From a virus, in the IMG/VR virus record IMGVR_UViG_3300034064_001073, positions 1 to 64,000 of that record: DNA of 64,000 nucleotides; one strand, written 5' to 3'. The notes below the pieces were generated by a model that made no database searches, was not told where the DNA came from, and saw only the letters and a program-made list of their open reading frames with translations. Positions 26,001 to 35,100 of the stretch are shown piece by piece. The first letter of the stretch is position 1; each line of letters begins with the position of its first letter. The position numbers were made by a program, and so were the translations under genes.

Positions 26001-27968
26001 AGTTTCAAGTCTAGATCTTGCTGCGACTTTTTCTCTATCTGAAAGACCAGAGTAAGCATCCGCATGTTGTTTATTTAGAATTAGTACACGTGCAGATTGC
26101 TCTCTGACTTCTTGCGCCATTTCAGCAAGAGTAATATTATTTCTATCTTTAAACTTTGCTCTTAGGAATTTTGCCCGCTCATCTTGCTCAACTAAAACGT
26201 CACTCGATAGACCAGGAATCTTTAAAGTACTAGAAAGTCTTACTCCTCTGGTGGCTGTGACATACCCCGCACCAGCTAGGAAGCCAATACCCAAAGATGA
26301 AACTACACCAGTAGAGCCAGGCATCATTTCATTAACTGCACGTCTCCATGAGTTAACGCCAAGCGCTTCTCCTGTATAGCTTCTAATTTCATTTCCTCTT
26401 GCTGCAAGGTTTGCAAAGCCAGGTATTGGACCTGCTGCAAACGGACCAACTCCAGCCATACCAAGAACACCAAGAGCTGCTCCAATTCCCGCTCCAACAA
26501 GAGTACGTTTTTGAGAATTGCTTGTTATCTCCATGCCCATTTTTTTAAAGACATCAGAAAAGCCAAGATCATCTGATATCATTTCAGGTATTTTCTTTCC
26601 AAGGTAAGCACCTAGTACAGTTAATCCGACTGTCTGTAAACCTCCAGAAATGCCCCCTGTAATAGGGTCGGCATTCATCATGTTCCATCCTAGCTGATTG
26701 ACCGTAGCCATGGTTAATGCTACCTTTGCGGCCATGCCAGCATACCTCATAAGCATTGCAGCACCATGGCCATGGTCCAATCTTGGAGCTAGATTGTTTC
26801 TAGCTAAGAAGTTATAAATTTTCTTTTTTGGAGATGGAGATATATACTCAAGAAAATCTCCAGCTTGTCCATATAATTCAGAAAACAATCTTGAAGTTCT
26901 CTGCAAGGCCATAGAAGCATATGCCTCAGTTAATAACGCAGTTGTTGCATACTTCTTTAAGTTCATTCTTTTGCCAGGAGAAAGCATACCGAGACTTCCT
27001 GTAGCTATGCCCTTCCTTGTTAAAGTTTGCATTCTACCCATCATACGGGTTAACTCTGGATCCATATTCTTTTCTGCCAGTAATATAAATCCTTCTCTTC
27101 CTCCGATGCCTTCTGCAAAGGTTGCACCGGTCTTCCTATCTTTTAAACCTAGGCTAGGTTCTATAATTCCAAGCAAAGCTTCAGTGAACAAACCTTTATC
27201 AACTAGACGTGCTGTCTTCTTGTTAAGCTTCTTCTTAGGCCCAGCCATATTGGTGACTTCTCCGTACATGTTAAGTGTACCAGAGAAAACGTCTCCATTC
27301 TCAAAGATTAGGTAATCTAGAAGATTTAATTTTCTTCGACTAATACCTAATTGCTTTGAATATAAATCCAATGTTCTAGATCTATTAGTTGCTCCTAAGG
27401 AATTCATACTAATGTTTAAAACAGTTTTACCTTGTCTTTTTGTCGTATAAGACAAGACATCGCTCATGTAAGTAGCTCTAGCAAATAACTTAACAACATT
27501 ATCAAATATTGGTAAATTCAATCCACTTTGTTCTACTTTCTTAATTCCGGCATACCAAAAACTTTGAGGATCATCACTAGATCTAATGTTCATTAATTCT
27601 TGAGTTGCACGAAAAGTAACAGCCCTTAAAGTCTTCATTGCTTCTTTGCCAGTCTTTAAATTAAAGACATCGCTTACTTTATTAACATGGCTAAAACTTC
27701 CAGACAATTGCCACTTCTGGAACTTTGTACTCTTTGAGAGTTCACCTGCTCCTCGAATAGCACTTGGACCCATATAAAAAACAAGACCACCTGCAGCCGT
27801 TTTCATTGCAAGATTCAATGCTTGATCAGCTGCAGTAACTTCTTCTCCTGCTGCACCAGAACTCTCAGCCCATGTTTGCTTATCCTCGGAATACTGAGAT
27901 CTCTCAACCGACTGGGTAAGATCATGGTATTCTGCAAGTTGTTCTGCAATTGCATTAGGAAGTGGCAT
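23091..27968 (-). CDS. Probable tape measure protein
   Basis: 1625 residues, starting directly after two tail-assembly chaperone genes, the classic tape-measure position. It is largely helical with several Gly/Ala hydrophobic segments, at about residues 50-70, 403-426, 440-456, 486-516, 553-571 and 750-768, as expected for tape measures that form or enter membrane channels. Using the usual rule of roughly 0.15 nm per residue it would specify a tail near 240 nm. No lytic transglycosylase or peptidase motif is seen. The C-terminal third is polar and Tyr/Asn-rich and ends YNTLNPFM. The alternative is that the neighbouring 2330-residue protein is the ruler and this one is ejected cargo; context favours the call given here. 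Confidence 0.68.
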   Translation of the reverse strand: MPLPNAIAEQLAEYHDLTQSVERSQYSEDKQTWAESSGAAGEEVTAADQALNLAMKTAAGGLVFYMGPSAIRGAGELSKSTKFQKWQLSGSFSHVNKVSDVFNLKTGKEAMKTLRAVTFRATQELMNIRSSDDPQSFWYAGIKKVEQSGLNLPIFDNVVKLFARATYMSDVLSYTTKRQGKTVLNISMNSLGATNRSRTLDLYSKQLGISRRKLNLLDYLIFENGDVFSGTLNMYGEVTNMAGPKKKLNKKTARLVDKGLFTEALLGIIEPSLGLKDRKTGATFAEGIGGREGFILLAEKNMDPELTRMMGRMQTLTRKGIATGSLGMLSPGKRMNLKKYATTALLTEAYASMALQRTSRLFSELYGQAGDFLEYISPSPKKKIYNFLARNNLAPRLDHGHGAAMLMRYAGMAAKVALTMATVNQLGWNMMNADPITGGISGGLQTVGLTVLGAYLGKKIPEMISDDLGFSDVFKKMGMEITSNSQKRTLVGAGIGAALGVLGMAGVGPFAAGPIPGFANLAARGNEIRSYTGEALGVNSWRRAVNEMMPGSTGVVSSLGIGFLAGAGYVTATRGVRLSSTLKIPGLSSDVLVEQDERAKFLRAKFKDRNNITLAEMAQEVREQSARVLILNKQHADAYSGLSDREKVAARSRLETAITIARGDTGGLSSKQADVVERNVNSYIASLERKNEYGLLNNPIGKVADESNFDEIAEHITEHTYAEAKERIFASEKGAFGRLREAIRVAPRMRSILYASTVAAAAWYTATGSMGTLERPAELRELNQGKRLEAVKRGQKWEMGQTGYEGTDILYYRPTLTARLSSGATQAGASGGHGQLTEMVLKNFTYKLERENYWTRPAPITGAAFDQVPFIYPLIQPFADLIKKPRLMHVGEWARSDEEGNVKLLERSTGLDEIPDLQIGGLGLPAPYSPYSPGRVLGDFWEQTTSLGGLVGFYAKTAKNYLTGTPGFADQRQELESFSRNMDMASRFHDLQGGGSFLGVPFVSEPIRRFLHKDDLKQYNPIQNAMPSWMPDSFKFGNQYTSTRYGEGEYRMPGKGYVALHKELKGVNPEDYPLLHKLNILGDVAPQSPQYKGYLRQAELMKAGGDMTQEERKFFYRHKQMIENKKNDMEYDTYQFKPSTYDNISGRVSSVDASTMSFTLEGYGGRFGVAGISNDVDALISDYNLSIKQAAKLKGKNESAFSSKIQVGQGVSVDVPASIGQAVDSSGIIRGAVSNNGFNVNQDIREEGDFARDDSQISSYAMTNPIGRMFGRAWEATTHIANRVAQPIEHIGMFGMSPVNKLLPFRDALEEYESRELYGTEMKGWDSPVADWIAPAVKSALHNWLGFNFESPGLREKRQTEEYFDKLKYVKYSSLSQAASMEGNGQLANQYQNIAQDTYVGGTGYVSEDRLANVLGGRESMFAAGFAREMNPGRQGEIIDALPDYKARLMEGFYLNQDLEAINRAATAGPMSTYGMDYAADLIIKKQKEGFDVADPQMVESAKLQEVSQFFNHRSMPAVDWIGFNPAVDLEDVKLKYIQSEGMDYHDFGIYPSRASYMPRKPYVDEKAMQDLNNLSFRNGLNGMANAAKMYSGYGVNSYNIQGPNRNQDFVDLTFNEYNTLNPFM

Positions 27969-28019
27969 AGTAACTTACTATAAAAAGAGTATATTCTTAT
28001 TTTCTCTTAAACACCTATC

Positions 28020-29081
28020 CTATGGTTTAGTTTTAAACCTCTTTTTGAAATTAGGCTTTTGTTTTTCTACTTTTGCCGCTTCTTCTCGCTCTTTTTCTTG
28101 TTTCTCAATTATAAGTTCATATCCAGCAGGCATAAGTCCCATCTCCATTTGCATTGCGAGAGCTTCTGCGTCTGTCATACCTGGACCATTAAAGTCTCCT
28201 GACTCAAATCCTCCAAGTTGATTCTGTCTATTAATTGTAATGCCAGGAACATTAACAGCAACTCCATTAGATATAGCAACACTGTCCTTCGGAGGAATAT
28301 AATCTGTCTTTGAAATCTTCTCTTTTACTTTATTCCTATTCTCGTCTTCCTTGCTTATTTTGTTTTGTTGCTCTCTGATAATATTCTCTTTTCTCCTTTT
28401 CTCAAGATCTTGCTTCTCTTGTTGTTCTCTTACTTTAAGCAATTCTTTCAAGAAGCTTCCTTCTTCAGAATCAGGAGGTACATTTGTTTTAACTGGTTCC
28501 TTAGCAGAAGCTACCTCTTTATTCATCTCTTCTTGGTCTTCTGGGTTATATATTTCGAGTGGCTGCTTAAGCATTCCATTCTCAAGTAGGTAACGCTCAG
28601 CACTAGCAAAAAGACTAGAGATCTTATCAAATGGCAACTTATCTAGCATCTCAAATGTGTATGCTTTAAAGACTAAACAAATAACAGTATACATCTGATA
28701 CTCAACGTTAGTTCTTGCAATGCTTCTATACATATTTAATCTATATGTAAAAGAACCAATATCAATTCTTCCGTTCTTATCAGGAATAATGCCAGAATCG
28801 CTAACATACATAATCAAGTCAGAGATAGTATCAACTACGCCAGCAGGTAGAAGATCTATCTCCATGTCTGTCCAACTCGGATCTCTAAGTGTATAGTCTC
28901 TAAAGATTTTCATCTTCAAATCCCATGGAGGAATGCTTTGGACCCGTTCAGCAAAACGAATCCTCTTGTACTCTCCCCATGGGATACGAGTATAGAACAC
29001 AGTCAACTTACTAGATAAGTTGTAAGGAATATCTATAACATATAAGGGGATATCTTTGTAGTTAAAGATATCTATATCCAT
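28020..29081 (-). CDS. Tail assembly chaperone paralogue with long charged C-terminus
   Basis: 353 residues. The N-terminal 150 residues have a tail-assembly-chaperone pattern: a beta strand then WGEYKRIRF, a helix pair, and DLLPAGVVDTISDLIMYVSD. This parallels the neighbouring 171-residue protein (LRVREMKMI then DLPAGLPDLLVNMISRLSA). From about residue 190 to 255 it is a highly charged Lys/Glu/Gln coiled coil, and the C-terminus is basic. Proteins of this type hold the tape measure and recruit tube subunits during tail assembly and are not usually in the mature virion. It lies immediately before the tape-measure candidate. Unlike lambda G/GT, the longer form is a separate ORF with its own ATG rather than a frameshift extension. 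Confidence 0.65.
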   Translation of the reverse strand: MDIDIFNYKDIPLYVIDIPYNLSSKLTVFYTRIPWGEYKRIRFAERVQSIPPWDLKMKIFRDYTLRDPSWTDMEIDLLPAGVVDTISDLIMYVSDSGIIPDKNGRIDIGSFTYRLNMYRSIARTNVEYQMYTVICLVFKAYTFEMLDKLPFDKISSLFASAERYLLENGMLKQPLEIYNPEDQEEMNKEVASAKEPVKTNVPPDSEEGSFLKELLKVREQQEKQDLEKRRKENIIREQQNKISKEDENRNKVKEKISKTDYIPPKDSVAISNGVAVNVPGITINRQNQLGGFESGDFNGPGMTDAEALAMQMEMGLMPAGYELIIEKQEKEREEAAKVEKQKPNFKKRFKTKP

Positions 29082-29098
29082 TTTTTATCTTATTATGT

Positions 29099-29614
29099 TT
29101 AGAGTTCTTTGCTCAGAGAGAAAGCTAGCTCAACAGGAATAAACGCGCTTAGACGGCTAATCATGTTAACAAGTAGGTCTGGAAGACCAGCTGGAAGATC
29201 TGAGATTGCTTCTTCTGAGAGAAGAGGAAACACGCAACCAGCCTCAAGGATTTCCTTGTTAAGCTTCTCTGCGTCTTGGCCAGCAATTTCTCTAATCATT
29301 TTCATCTCACGAACTCTGAGAGGGCGAACAACAAACCACTTGCCATCCTCATGAGGATAGACAATGACTGTGCCATGTCGCTCTTTCATCTTTGTAAGGT
29401 ATGACTTTGAGCATCCAAGCTTTTCAAGCGAACTATAAAGAAGTTCCTTTTCGTCAGCTGGCTCAGAATCTGGAGAATTATCTGGAAGGTCTTCTTCAGT
29501 TATTGAAGCCGAAATTTCTGCTTCCTTCTTTTCTTTTTCCTTTCTTGCCTTGTCTAGCTTTGCTGCTAGTTTAAGATCACTGTCATCTTGTAAAGTATCA
29601 TCTAGGTCGACCAT
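29099..29614 (-). CDS. Tail assembly chaperone
   Basis: 171 residues. The first 60 residues are acidic/lysine-rich and disordered-looking (DKARKEKEKKEAEI, DNSPDSEPADEKE). The folded part (about 85-171) has WFVVRPLRVREMKMIREIAG, then GCVFPLLSEEAISDLPAGLPD, then a helix (LLVNMISRLSA), which is the usual layout of phage tail assembly chaperones: a beta strand with an R-P-L motif, a modified Cys-Val position and an L-x-A-G motif. It has a strong AGGAG site before the ATG and sits two genes upstream of the tape measure. A second, longer paralogue follows after 17 bases. The call rests on motif layout and gene order. Confidence 0.68.
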   Translation of the reverse strand: MVDLDDTLQDDSDLKLAAKLDKARKEKEKKEAEISASITEEDLPDNSPDSEPADEKELLYSSLEKLGCSKSYLTKMKERHGTVIVYPHEDGKWFVVRPLRVREMKMIREIAGQDAEKLNKEILEAGCVFPLLSEEAISDLPAGLPDLLVNMISRLSAFIPVELAFSLSKEL

Positions 29615-29622
29615 AAAAACTC

Positions 29623-30504
29623 CTAAGGACTTGCTTCAGTTTCGGGTTTAATTAACGTAAATTTATCTCTGGCTATGAACTTATAAACCTCCATAACAGG
29701 TTGGTCATCCGCCATAACTTGGTGACTTTCACCAATAAAATGAACTCCTTTTAATATTGTTGAAAAGGAATTACTATAATCTAAGATACCAGTTTGTTTT
29801 CCGTTTAATTTAGGATCACCATATGTAATAACAATATCTAGCCCAGGCCAAGTTGCTGCACTAGAATTATTAGAAAATTGGTCTGGTCTTTTATATATTG
29901 AATTCTTATCTTTTAGATCTATAGAAGTTTGTAGATTTCTAGGATCTACTTGGGTACTCGGACCATATTGAAAAGAGCCATTTGCTGTATCAATGCTTAC
30001 TCCATTTAATTGACGTTCACTTGGAGAAAATGCTGATCTATAGTCTTTTAACGCACTAGGATTATTAAATAAATCATTTAATAGCTGATCATAGTTATCT
30101 TCTTGTCTTGCCCCTGATCCATATGTTGCATTACTCATAATCGTGCGAATCGCCTCTGCCGCCGCCCCAGGTGCTTCTTCATCATTCTGAGTAAAAGCAT
30201 TTCTGCCTATAGGTCTACTTATTACGTCTTTCTTGTATTCAGCTGATAAATTGCTTGGGTAGTTATGGTAGTCTCTAATTATCTTAGAAAGATAATTTGC
30301 ATGTTGGTATGTCAAATATAATTGCCCAATAACAATAACTTGTCCTGTTGCAATTGCATCAAACACCATACTATTGTATCCATATATAGGTCTTTTATTC
30401 TGTGACAGTTCATAGGAAATGCCAAATGCATTACCAATTAAACTTTCACCAATAGTAAGTGAAATATTAGATCCAGTATATATACTTGCAACTTGTCTTG
30501 ACAT
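29623..30504 (-). CDS. Tail tube-fold protein, third paralogue
   Basis: 293 residues. The start (TGSNISLTIGESLIGNAFG, then ISYELSQNKRPIYGYNS) parallels the tube protein's SGADIKAVFGAKEVGNL then VSYAIQREKAPIYVLGE. The end (GVHFIGESHQVMADDQPVMEVYKFIARDKFT) parallels its C-terminal strand block ending in TTYLARAVTRW. A variable, polar, probably disordered insertion lies in the middle (about residues 90-200). This is the pattern of a tail-tube fold protein, probably a minor tube, tube-initiator or terminal ring component. It has a GGAG ribosome site and follows the second paralogue directly. Confidence 0.62.
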   Translation of the reverse strand: MSRQVASIYTGSNISLTIGESLIGNAFGISYELSQNKRPIYGYNSMVFDAIATGQVIVIGQLYLTYQHANYLSKIIRDYHNYPSNLSAEYKKDVISRPIGRNAFTQNDEEAPGAAAEAIRTIMSNATYGSGARQEDNYDQLLNDLFNNPSALKDYRSAFSPSERQLNGVSIDTANGSFQYGPSTQVDPRNLQTSIDLKDKNSIYKRPDQFSNNSSAATWPGLDIVITYGDPKLNGKQTGILDYSNSFSTILKGVHFIGESHQVMADDQPVMEVYKFIARDKFTLIKPETEASP

Positions 30505-30518
30505 TAAATCTCCAGAGT

Positions 30519-31295
30519 TTAGTTCATCGTAGTAGGAGCTTGACTACCAGCTGGAGCCTGAAGTGGTGGCGCTAACTGCTCATCTTCAGTCTCTGCCTCT
30601 TGTGGTCCATTGAACTGACTTCGCCATGCTTTTGTTTCGTCCATATTTACTGCATGGAAATACTCAATGTCTCTTGCGATGTACTGATATTGTACTTCAG
30701 TATATATATCTTCTACTGACATTGTTTGAGAATCATGCACAATATCAACACCATATAGAATAATTTTCCCGACATCATTGTCTTCATTCAAAAACAAAAT
30801 AATAATGTCAAAAGGGGGTAAGTCTGATGGCTTAGTTATTTCTCCGAATAAACTAGTATCCCATGAGAAGTCCCATTGCTTTTTTAACTTTTCTTTATTT
30901 ATCTCACTGGTTTTTTCTGGGATTACATACTCTACATCCCCAGAACTATAGGTAAGAAAGCCGCCTTTGTCACTTACGCTAGTAATGCCAGTTGCAAACT
31001 TATTCTCATTCAAAACATGCAAATGCATTTGATTAAAGATTAAGGTTCCAGCAATAGTTCTTCCACCCCTTGCAATACCAATTGGGTTTTTAAACCCTAA
31101 TGCCTTAACAGGAGTCTTTGAATTGTATGTTGAGATACTGATGGTCTGAAGAGTTCCAATCTTGAAAACCTTCTCTTCATTCAATTGCTCTGTACCTCTC
31201 ATATACTGAGGTAGGCGTATTATTGCGTTTATATCGCAACCAGAGAAGCCCATTCTTCCGCCTCTGGAGTATCCTGCACTGAATGATCCCGACAT
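30519..31295 (-). CDS. Tail tube-fold protein, second paralogue
   Basis: 258 residues. It aligns by eye with the 212-residue tube protein: SGCDINAIIRLP against SGADIKAVFG; ISISTYNSKTPVKALGFKNP against VSYAIQREKAPIYVLGEANP; ARGGRTIAGTLIFNQMHLHVL against SRGKRGIAGSLIFIQFDTHAI; then DLPPFDIIILFLNE, GVDIVHDSQTMSVEDIYTEV and QYQYIARDIEYFHAV. The C-terminus is Pro/Gln-rich. It is probably a less abundant tube-like protein, for example a tube initiator or distal ring. The start follows the stop of the 42-residue membrane ORF by one base, so it lies downstream of the tube terminator and should be expressed at a lower level. Confidence 0.7.
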   Translation of the reverse strand: MSGSFSAGYSRGGRMGFSGCDINAIIRLPQYMRGTEQLNEEKVFKIGTLQTISISTYNSKTPVKALGFKNPIGIARGGRTIAGTLIFNQMHLHVLNENKFATGITSVSDKGGFLTYSSGDVEYVIPEKTSEINKEKLKKQWDFSWDTSLFGEITKPSDLPPFDIIILFLNEDNDVGKIILYGVDIVHDSQTMSVEDIYTEVQYQYIARDIEYFHAVNMDETKAWRSQFNGPQEAETEDEQLAPPLQAPAGSQAPTTMN

Positions 31296-31296
31296 G

Positions 31297-31425
31297 TTAC
31301 CTTTTTAAGTGAGACTCAAATTTATTTAGTATGTCTGTAAAATAGACATAAGCAAGAAACGCCACAACAAGTACGACTATTGCTGCAGATATTTTTATTC
31401 TATCAGTTAAAGATTGTTTGTCCAT
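31297..31425 (-). CDS. Small single-pass membrane protein, 42 residues
   Basis: This short ORF lies between the tube terminator and the second tube-like gene. It starts at ATG 31425-31423 with a strong ATGGAGG ribosome site seven bases upstream and ends at TAA 31299-31297, one base before the next ATG. The product has a short charged N-terminus (MDKQSLTDRIK), one transmembrane segment (ISAAIVVLVVAFLAYVYF) and a charged tail. It does not look like a typical holin, which usually has two or more segments, but small one-segment holins or spanins exist. Function unknown. The strong start signal and the coupling to the next gene make it a credible gene. Confidence 0.6.
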   Translation of the reverse strand: MDKQSLTDRIKISAAIVVLVVAFLAYVYFTDILNKFESHLKR

Positions 31426-31442
31426 AAGCAATCCTCCATAAA

Positions 31443-31475
31443 TAAAAAACCCACGTATATATTATATACGTGGGC
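31443..31475 (-). terminator. Intrinsic terminator after the tail tube gene
   Basis: On the minus strand, a perfect 11-bp hairpin (stem CCCACGTATAT, 3-base loop, centred near 31462) is followed at once by six T residues at 31449-31444. It lies 26 bases after the tube gene stop. It should end or reduce transcription after sheath and tube, so that downstream tail genes are made at lower levels. Confidence 0.88.
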
Positions 31476-31500
31476 TTCTTAGGAGGTTTAACTAATACTC

Positions 31501-32139
31501 TTAGGCGATTGTAATGCTACCACCGTCGCGAGTAATAGTACCGATGTTGGAGATACCCGAACCTTCGTCTCTGCTAGCAGTCCAACGAGTAACCGCACGG
31601 GCGAGATACGTTGTCTGCATGTCAGCTTGACGATCTTCAATACCCATGCCCCAACCTTCGTTCATGAGCTCACACCCGTGAATGACGCAACGAGCTTGGA
31701 TACCAAACTCATTACAGGCTGCAACAGTAATATCAAATGGAGGAATCTGGTCCGCATAGAAAGCTCTGCTGACAGCACCAAGTGCCTCAGGGTTAACATC
31801 CGCAGTGATTGCTCCGATTGCCGCATCGTCCTGCTTAAGATCAGACGGAGAGATTTCATACTTCTTCTTTACGAAGTTACCAAGGTTGCCCGTTGAGAAC
31901 TGCTCAAGAATAGCATGTGTATCAAACTGAATGAAGATAAGTGAACCAGCAATACCACGCTTGCCACGTGAGAAACCACGAGGGTTGGCCTCACCTAGCA
32001 CGTAGATAGGAGCCTTTTCACGCTGAATAGCATAAGAGACTGCCATTAGGTTACCGACTTCCTTGGCGCCAAAGACAGCTTTGATGTCTGCGCCAGAGAA
32101 GCTATTAAATGATCTTGTTGTAAAATCTGCTGCGGCCAT
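31501..32139 (-). CDS. Tail tube protein
   Basis: 212 residues, encoded directly after the sheath gene, as is usual for contractile tails. Features are an N-terminal SFSGADIKAVFG strand, VSYAIQREKAPIYVLGE, SRGKRGIAGSLIFIQFDTHA and the late QIPPFDITVAACNE and TTYLARAVTRW strands, giving an all-beta protein of the size of phage tube subunits (gp19-like / Hcp fold). It polymerises as stacked hexamers inside the sheath. The gene has an AAAGGAGAAC ribosome site, GC-richer codons than its neighbours and its own terminator, all consistent with one of the most abundant products. Two divergent paralogues follow. Confidence 0.8.
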   Translation of the reverse strand: MAAADFTTRSFNSFSGADIKAVFGAKEVGNLMAVSYAIQREKAPIYVLGEANPRGFSRGKRGIAGSLIFIQFDTHAILEQFSTGNLGNFVKKKYEISPSDLKQDDAAIGAITADVNPEALGAVSRAFYADQIPPFDITVAACNEFGIQARCVIHGCELMNEGWGMGIEDRQADMQTTYLARAVTRWTASRDEGSGISNIGTITRDGGSITIA

Positions 32140-32157
32140 TTTTGTTCTCCTTTAGAA

Positions 32158-35100
32158 TTACTGTGCGCTTAAGTTGACTGAGAAGGTAATCTGACGAAGC
32201 TCAAACACCGGAGTGATTGTAAGCTTAACTTTCATCTTACCAAGAACACGGTCTGAAGCGCTTTGCTCAATCTTGAACGAAGCACTAGTAACCGTCTGGA
32301 TCGGCTCACCAGAGATGTTATCCTTAAGGACTTCACCAATAGCGGATTCAAGAGCAGCTCTCATTGGAGCAGAAAGACCTTTACCAACGAATGGACGAGT
32401 TGCAGTTCTTAGCTGGTCAACTAGTCTTGAGATGATTCTGACTGTTGTAAGTCTGGTATAGTCAGAAGTTGGTGAAGCAAACGTCGGTGAATCTGCGATT
32501 GAGGCAGTTGTACCGTTTGGCTCGCTCTTAGCAAGGACAAGACCAAGACCACAGCCTGCGTCAACAACCTTTGTCTCCACTCTGTAGTCAATGGTAAGCT
32601 GAGGAAGCTTTTCATTGATTAGTGAGTTTGCAACTGAGATGTTAGGAAGAAGACCAGCAACCATTGTAGCTGCGTTTAAGATGTAGTTAGGACGGCGAGG
32701 ATTTAGGTCATCGGTTGTTCTGCCAAAGAAGGCAACAACGCTAATGTACTTACCAAGATCAACCTTGCGGTTGTTCTCATCAAGAACAAGATTGACCTCA
32801 GCATAGTCAATTAGACCATCCTTCGTAAGGAAGAGTCCACCATGCTTTAAGCCGTTGTTGAAGTCGCTGCGACCACCAACAAACTTATGACCAAGTAGGC
32901 CATTGCCATCTTCTGTAACATAGTAAGCATTCTCTTCGCCGTCAAAGACGTACGTAGGAGCTTTGCCATAATAAGCTCTGATTGCACGAGGATTGAGACC
33001 CTCTGGAATCGTAGTGCCAATTACACCATGAACAAACTTGTAATCGCTTGAGTTCTCATGGCAATACTTAGCAAGAAGATGAGCAAAGTTTACCTCAGAA
33101 TAAAGAGCAGTAGCAGGCGCCTCACTCGCAAGACCAGCACTGGATATCTTTGCAGCAAGACCATCATCTGACCAGTAATAGGTATATGTATAGTCGCCGT
33201 TATTGACAACTGATAGATAACCCAAGACATCCTTTGCGGAGCCAGGAACAGGATATGTATCTGTTGTGAAAGTTGACTCTAGGCCATCAGCAATGTTAGC
33301 GCTATTCAAGTGGACCGAGAGAGGAACGATAAAGTCAAAAGCAGCAAGATCAAGATCTTCAAAAGCAGTATGAAGCTTTTCGTATCTCTTAAGAAGAGAA
33401 AGACTTTGTCCAGCATCACCAGCGTCAAATGTAACCTGAGAAGGTCCAAAGCCAGCGTGGGCAGCCATATAAGCCGCAGATCCTAGCTCACCAAACAAAG
33501 CTCCACGAAGACCATAAGAACTAACAACACCTCCACTTGCAACCTTTGAAAGAGGCATATAGACGCCACCTTGCACATTACCAAAGGCTCTATCAATGGA
33601 AATAGGATAGAGACCAAGGTTGCGGCTTCTACCATGAGCAGATGAATTAACAGTTATGCCAATACCTGCACCATTCACAGACGCCGCAGAAGTCATAAAC
33701 GGTCTAGCTGTATAACCAGCGTAAGGATGACCAACTGGGTAGACAAGAACGCCATTCGCATTCGTAACGCCATTAGCGGTAATTGTTACCACATTGTCAG
33801 CACGAGTAATACTAAACGGAAGGTCTGTTGCAATAAGAGCTACTCTAATTTCCTCAGCAACATCGGCGGCGGTTATAGCTTGAATTCCAGCTGTGCCTGC
33901 CTTCGAAACCTGTGAAATTAGACCAAGAGAAGTAACCGCTGTAACAGTTAGTGTAAGGTCATCGGTGCCATCACCACCAAGATCTTCACCTGCAATAACA
34001 AGTGTATCACCAGTGCTGAATGGCTTATGAATACGTCTTGTACCAGAAACACTAAAGCCTGTAACTGCATTACCGCTACCAGCGCCAGAAACTTCTGTTA
34101 CTGTAAGAATAAGATTATTCAAGCTAGTACCACCAAGGGACTCGCCATCGAAGTAGAAAACATCGCCTACCATATAGTCTTGGCCGCCTTCTACAAGCGT
34201 TATCATGCTAGTTGTGTATGCACCACTTGTTGCATAAGGCACTTCAACGTCTATTTCTAGACCTGTACCTTCATCGCCGCCGTCACGGTCAACAAAGAAG
34301 TCATCTGTAATGTCAGTAGTTGTAAGACCGTATAACATTACTTGGGCGCTTGCTGCGCTACCACCGTCAACAATTGAGACTACCGCAGCAGCAGCCGTAT
34401 AGCTCACAGGAGTGCTTCCAGTCGGAAGAGTGACATTAAACTCAGGCATCGAACGGAAAGTCCAAGTCTCGCCGTCACCTGGCTGGTTCTGCACAGTGCC
34501 GCTCTCAGCTGTAAGACCAGTGTAGTCGTTTGAAGATAAGTCACCTTCAATGGCCTGACCTGAAACCGCAAGTGAATAAGTACCACCGGTGTATGATCCG
34601 CCAACTGAAGTTGTGATTCTAAGAGTCTCTACATTACCATCAGCAGTGCCAGGGTCAACGTCAGCGATATCAAAAGAAACATCAACTTCACCATTATCGG
34701 TTGTTGCGCCATCAAAAGCATTACCCATCCAGACAATTGAATCTGTTGCAAGATTAACAACAACAAGCTCAGCAACAATGCGGCTTTGATCTGCTGCGGC
34801 TCCGGGCACTTCTGAGTAGTTCTCAGCATGCTTATAAGCAACAGCATAGTTTGCAGCAGCTTCAGGCGACTGTTGAATTGGAGTTATCTTAAAGCCAGCA
34901 GGCGCGTCGTCATAGTCGGCACCAATGCCAGACACTGAAGGAGCAGTACCAGGAAGACGATAAAGATAAATGTTAGAACCGCCGCCCTTCTTAACTTCTG
35001 ATGCACCACGAGTTAGCTCGGAGGTTGCACCAAATTCACGAACGACAGAAGCAATATCAGTCACTAGATAGGGCTCACTTGTTAGACCTTTACCAGCTGT

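Noticed and set aside
27969-28019. TATACT box upstream of the tape-measure gene as a promoter
   Set aside because: It has no TG extension and no -35 box, and lies in an AT-rich gap where such matches occur by chance.
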